Shown here piece after piece: positions 62,924 to 64,000 of a stretch of DNA of 64,000 nt; position 1 is the first letter of the stretch, and every line of letters starts with the position of its first letter. Under the pieces are notes generated by a model that was given only the letters and a program-made list of their open reading frames with translations, made no database searches and was not told the origin of the DNA. This DNA is from Palleronia sediminis (lineage in GTDB: Bacteria > Pseudomonadota > Alphaproteobacteria > Rhodobacterales > Rhodobacteraceae). The stretch covers positions 1 through 64,000 of the forward strand of contig NZ_SNAA01000015.1 in NCBI RefSeq assembly GCF_004358695.1, written 5' to 3'. Position numbers and translations under genes: made by a program.

Positions 62924-64000
62924 TCCGCGGCCTCCTTGACTGCGATATCGGGGATGAACCCCTCTGGCCATGGCAGGCCCATGTCCTGCGCGGCGAGTTT
63001 CGAGGCTATCTTGGCGCTCTCGAAGATGGTGGGCAAGCCGCTGCCGGGATGCGTGCCGCCGCCGGTCAGGTAGACGCCGTCGACATCCTCGAACCGGTTG
63101 CGCGGGCGCCAATGCAGCATCTGGCCCAGGTTATGCGCGAGGTTGAAGGTCGCGCCGCGGAAGATGCCCATCTGCGCCTCCCAGTCGGCGGGGGTGATCA
63201 TCCGCTCGGTGCGGATGCGGGGCCGGATGTCGTGCCCGGTCAGGCGCGACAGCCGGTCGAGGATCTTTTCGCGGTAGATCGGGCCCAGCGTCTCCCAATC
63301 CTCGGGGCCGGACAGGTTGCCCGTGGGCACCAGTACGTAGAGGGTCGAATGCCCCTCGGGGGCGAGGGTGGGGTCGGTGACGCCCGCGTTCTGGACGTAG
63401 ATCGTCGGCTCTTGCGGGGCGCGCCCCTCGTCGATCTCGCGGATGTTCTGGAGGTAGTCCTTGGACAGGTAGATCGTGTGATGCGACATGTCGCGATAGG
63501 TGCCCTCGATCCCGAGATAGAGCATGAAGGTCGAGCACGAGTATTTCTTGGCGTCGATCCGGCGATCGGTCCAGCGCTTGCGCCGCCGGTCGGGGATCAG
63601 CTTGCGGATGGTCGAGGCGAAATCGCCGTTGACCACCACCGCATCGGCCGGGATCGTATCCGTCGCGGTGCGCACCGCGCGCGCCTGCCGCCCGTCGAAC
63701 TCGATCTCTTCGGCGCCCTCGGACAGCCGGATCGTGCCGCCCATCTCGCGAAAGACGCGCGCCATCGCGTTGGGGATCGCGTTGCAGCCGCCGATGGGGT
63801 GGAACACGCCGAACCCGTATTCGACATGCGCCACGATGGTGAAAAGCGACGGGCACTTGAACGGGCTCATGCCGAGGTATTTCGACTGGAAGCTGAAGGC
63901 GAGCCGCAGATCGGGATGCTTGAACCAGCGCCGCAGATCCTGATCGACCGTGAGCCACGGTCGGAACAGCGGGAAGGCGCGCAGCATATCCATCTTGACC
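62920..64000 (-). CDS. CrtN/CrtI-type carotenoid desaturase, N-terminus beyond window
   Basis: The visible 360 codons are the C-terminal two-thirds of a second phytoene/squalene-type desaturase: SKYLGMSPFKCPSLFTIVA, GVFHPIGGCNAIPNAMARVF and YLTGGGTHPGSGLPTIFESAK. The N-terminal FAD motif lies past base 64000. It is upstream of, and overlaps by four bases, the first desaturase gene, so at least five genes form one coupled transcription unit. It is as different from the first copy as enzymes with distinct steps usually are. Confidence 0.87.
   Translation of the reverse strand, partial: VKMDMLRAFPLFRPWLTVDQDLRRWFKHPDLRLAFSFQSKYLGMSPFKCPSLFTIVAHVEYGFGVFHPIGGCNAIPNAMARVFREMGGTIRLSEGAEEIEFDGRQARAVRTATDTIPADAVVVNGDFASTIRKLIPDRRRKRWTDRRIDAKKYSCSTFMLYLGIEGTYRDMSHHTIYLSKDYLQNIREIDEGRAPQEPTIYVQNAGVTDPTLAPEGHSTLYVLVPTGNLSGPEDWETLGPIYREKILDRLSRLTGHDIRPRIRTERMITPADWEAQMGIFRGATFNLAHNLGQMLHWRPRNRFEDVDGVYLTGGGTHPGSGLPTIFESAKIASKLAAQDMGLPWPEGFIPDIAVKEAAE

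Noticed and set aside
58057-64000. Standard spheroidene (C40) photosynthetic carotenoid cluster
   Set aside because: No crtC, crtD, crtF, crtA or bch gene is seen, while an aldehyde dehydrogenase, glycosyltransferase and acyltransferase are present.

Overview
The window is one continuous stretch of high-GC chromosome from an alphaproteobacterium, most likely of the Rhodobacterales (Rhodobacteraceae/Roseobacter group). The basis is the S10-spc-alpha ribosomal order with adk after secY and no rpsD in the alpha cluster, a complete aapJQMP amino-acid transporter, an rpmH-rnpA-yidD-yidC-engB-argB block, an ATP12-type F1 assembly chaperone, TRAP transport and a hemN preceded by an FNR-like box. No IS element, prophage, CRISPR array, rRNA or tRNA gene was seen. 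Function calls come from reading motifs and protein length; no database search was run.

Layout. 1-16522 (+): end of tuf, then rpsJ-rplCDW, rplB-rpsS-rplV-rpsC-rplP, rpmC-rpsQ-rplNXE-rpsNH-rplFR-rpsE-rpmD-rplO-secY-adk-rpsM-rpsK-rpoA-rplQ, closed by a strong terminator. Two non-ribosomal genes break it: a reversed DoxX-family gene after an intrinsic terminator, between rplW and rplB, and a 2-oxoglutarate/Fe(II)-oxygenase-like gene between rplP and rpmC. Each is followed by a good promoter that restarts ribosomal-protein transcription. 16592-25454 (+): a LuxR-type regulator, rarA-crcB-rluC-like-atp12, and aapJQMP. 25461-33747 (-): rpmH-rnpA-yidD-ttcA-yidC-acetyltransferase-engB, a membrane-anchored five-heme cytochrome c, and argB-sixA. 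34014-43117 (+): a TVP38/flavin disulfide reductase/histidine kinase set, an inositol-monophosphatase-like gene, glutaryl-CoA dehydrogenase, and a GT2/LAB_N/GT83/PAP2 cassette for polyprenyl-phosphate sugar transfer. 43102-49500: a CIA30-like gene (-), folD (+) and a five-gene peptide-type ABC importer (-). 49711-54255: a TAXI-TRAP transporter with a DUF1850 gene (+) and a DcaP-like porin (-). 54498-58047 (+): a four-PAS HWE kinase and hemN. 58057 to the window end (-): two CrtN/CrtI-type desaturases, an acyltransferase, a glycosyltransferase and an aldehyde dehydrogenase, tightly coupled.

How they fit together. The left third is translation and secretion machinery (ribosome, SecY, YidC, YidD, RNase P protein, EngB). 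The middle is nutrient uptake and envelope modification. The right end is best explained as a C30 carotenoid-acid glycoside ester (staphyloxanthin-type) pathway, unlike the spheroidene pathway usual for this family. The points most worth following are the oxygenase embedded next to rplP, whose L16 product keeps the arginine hydroxylated in E. coli L16; the C30-type carotenoid cluster; the split S10 operon; and an rnpA with no standard start codon.
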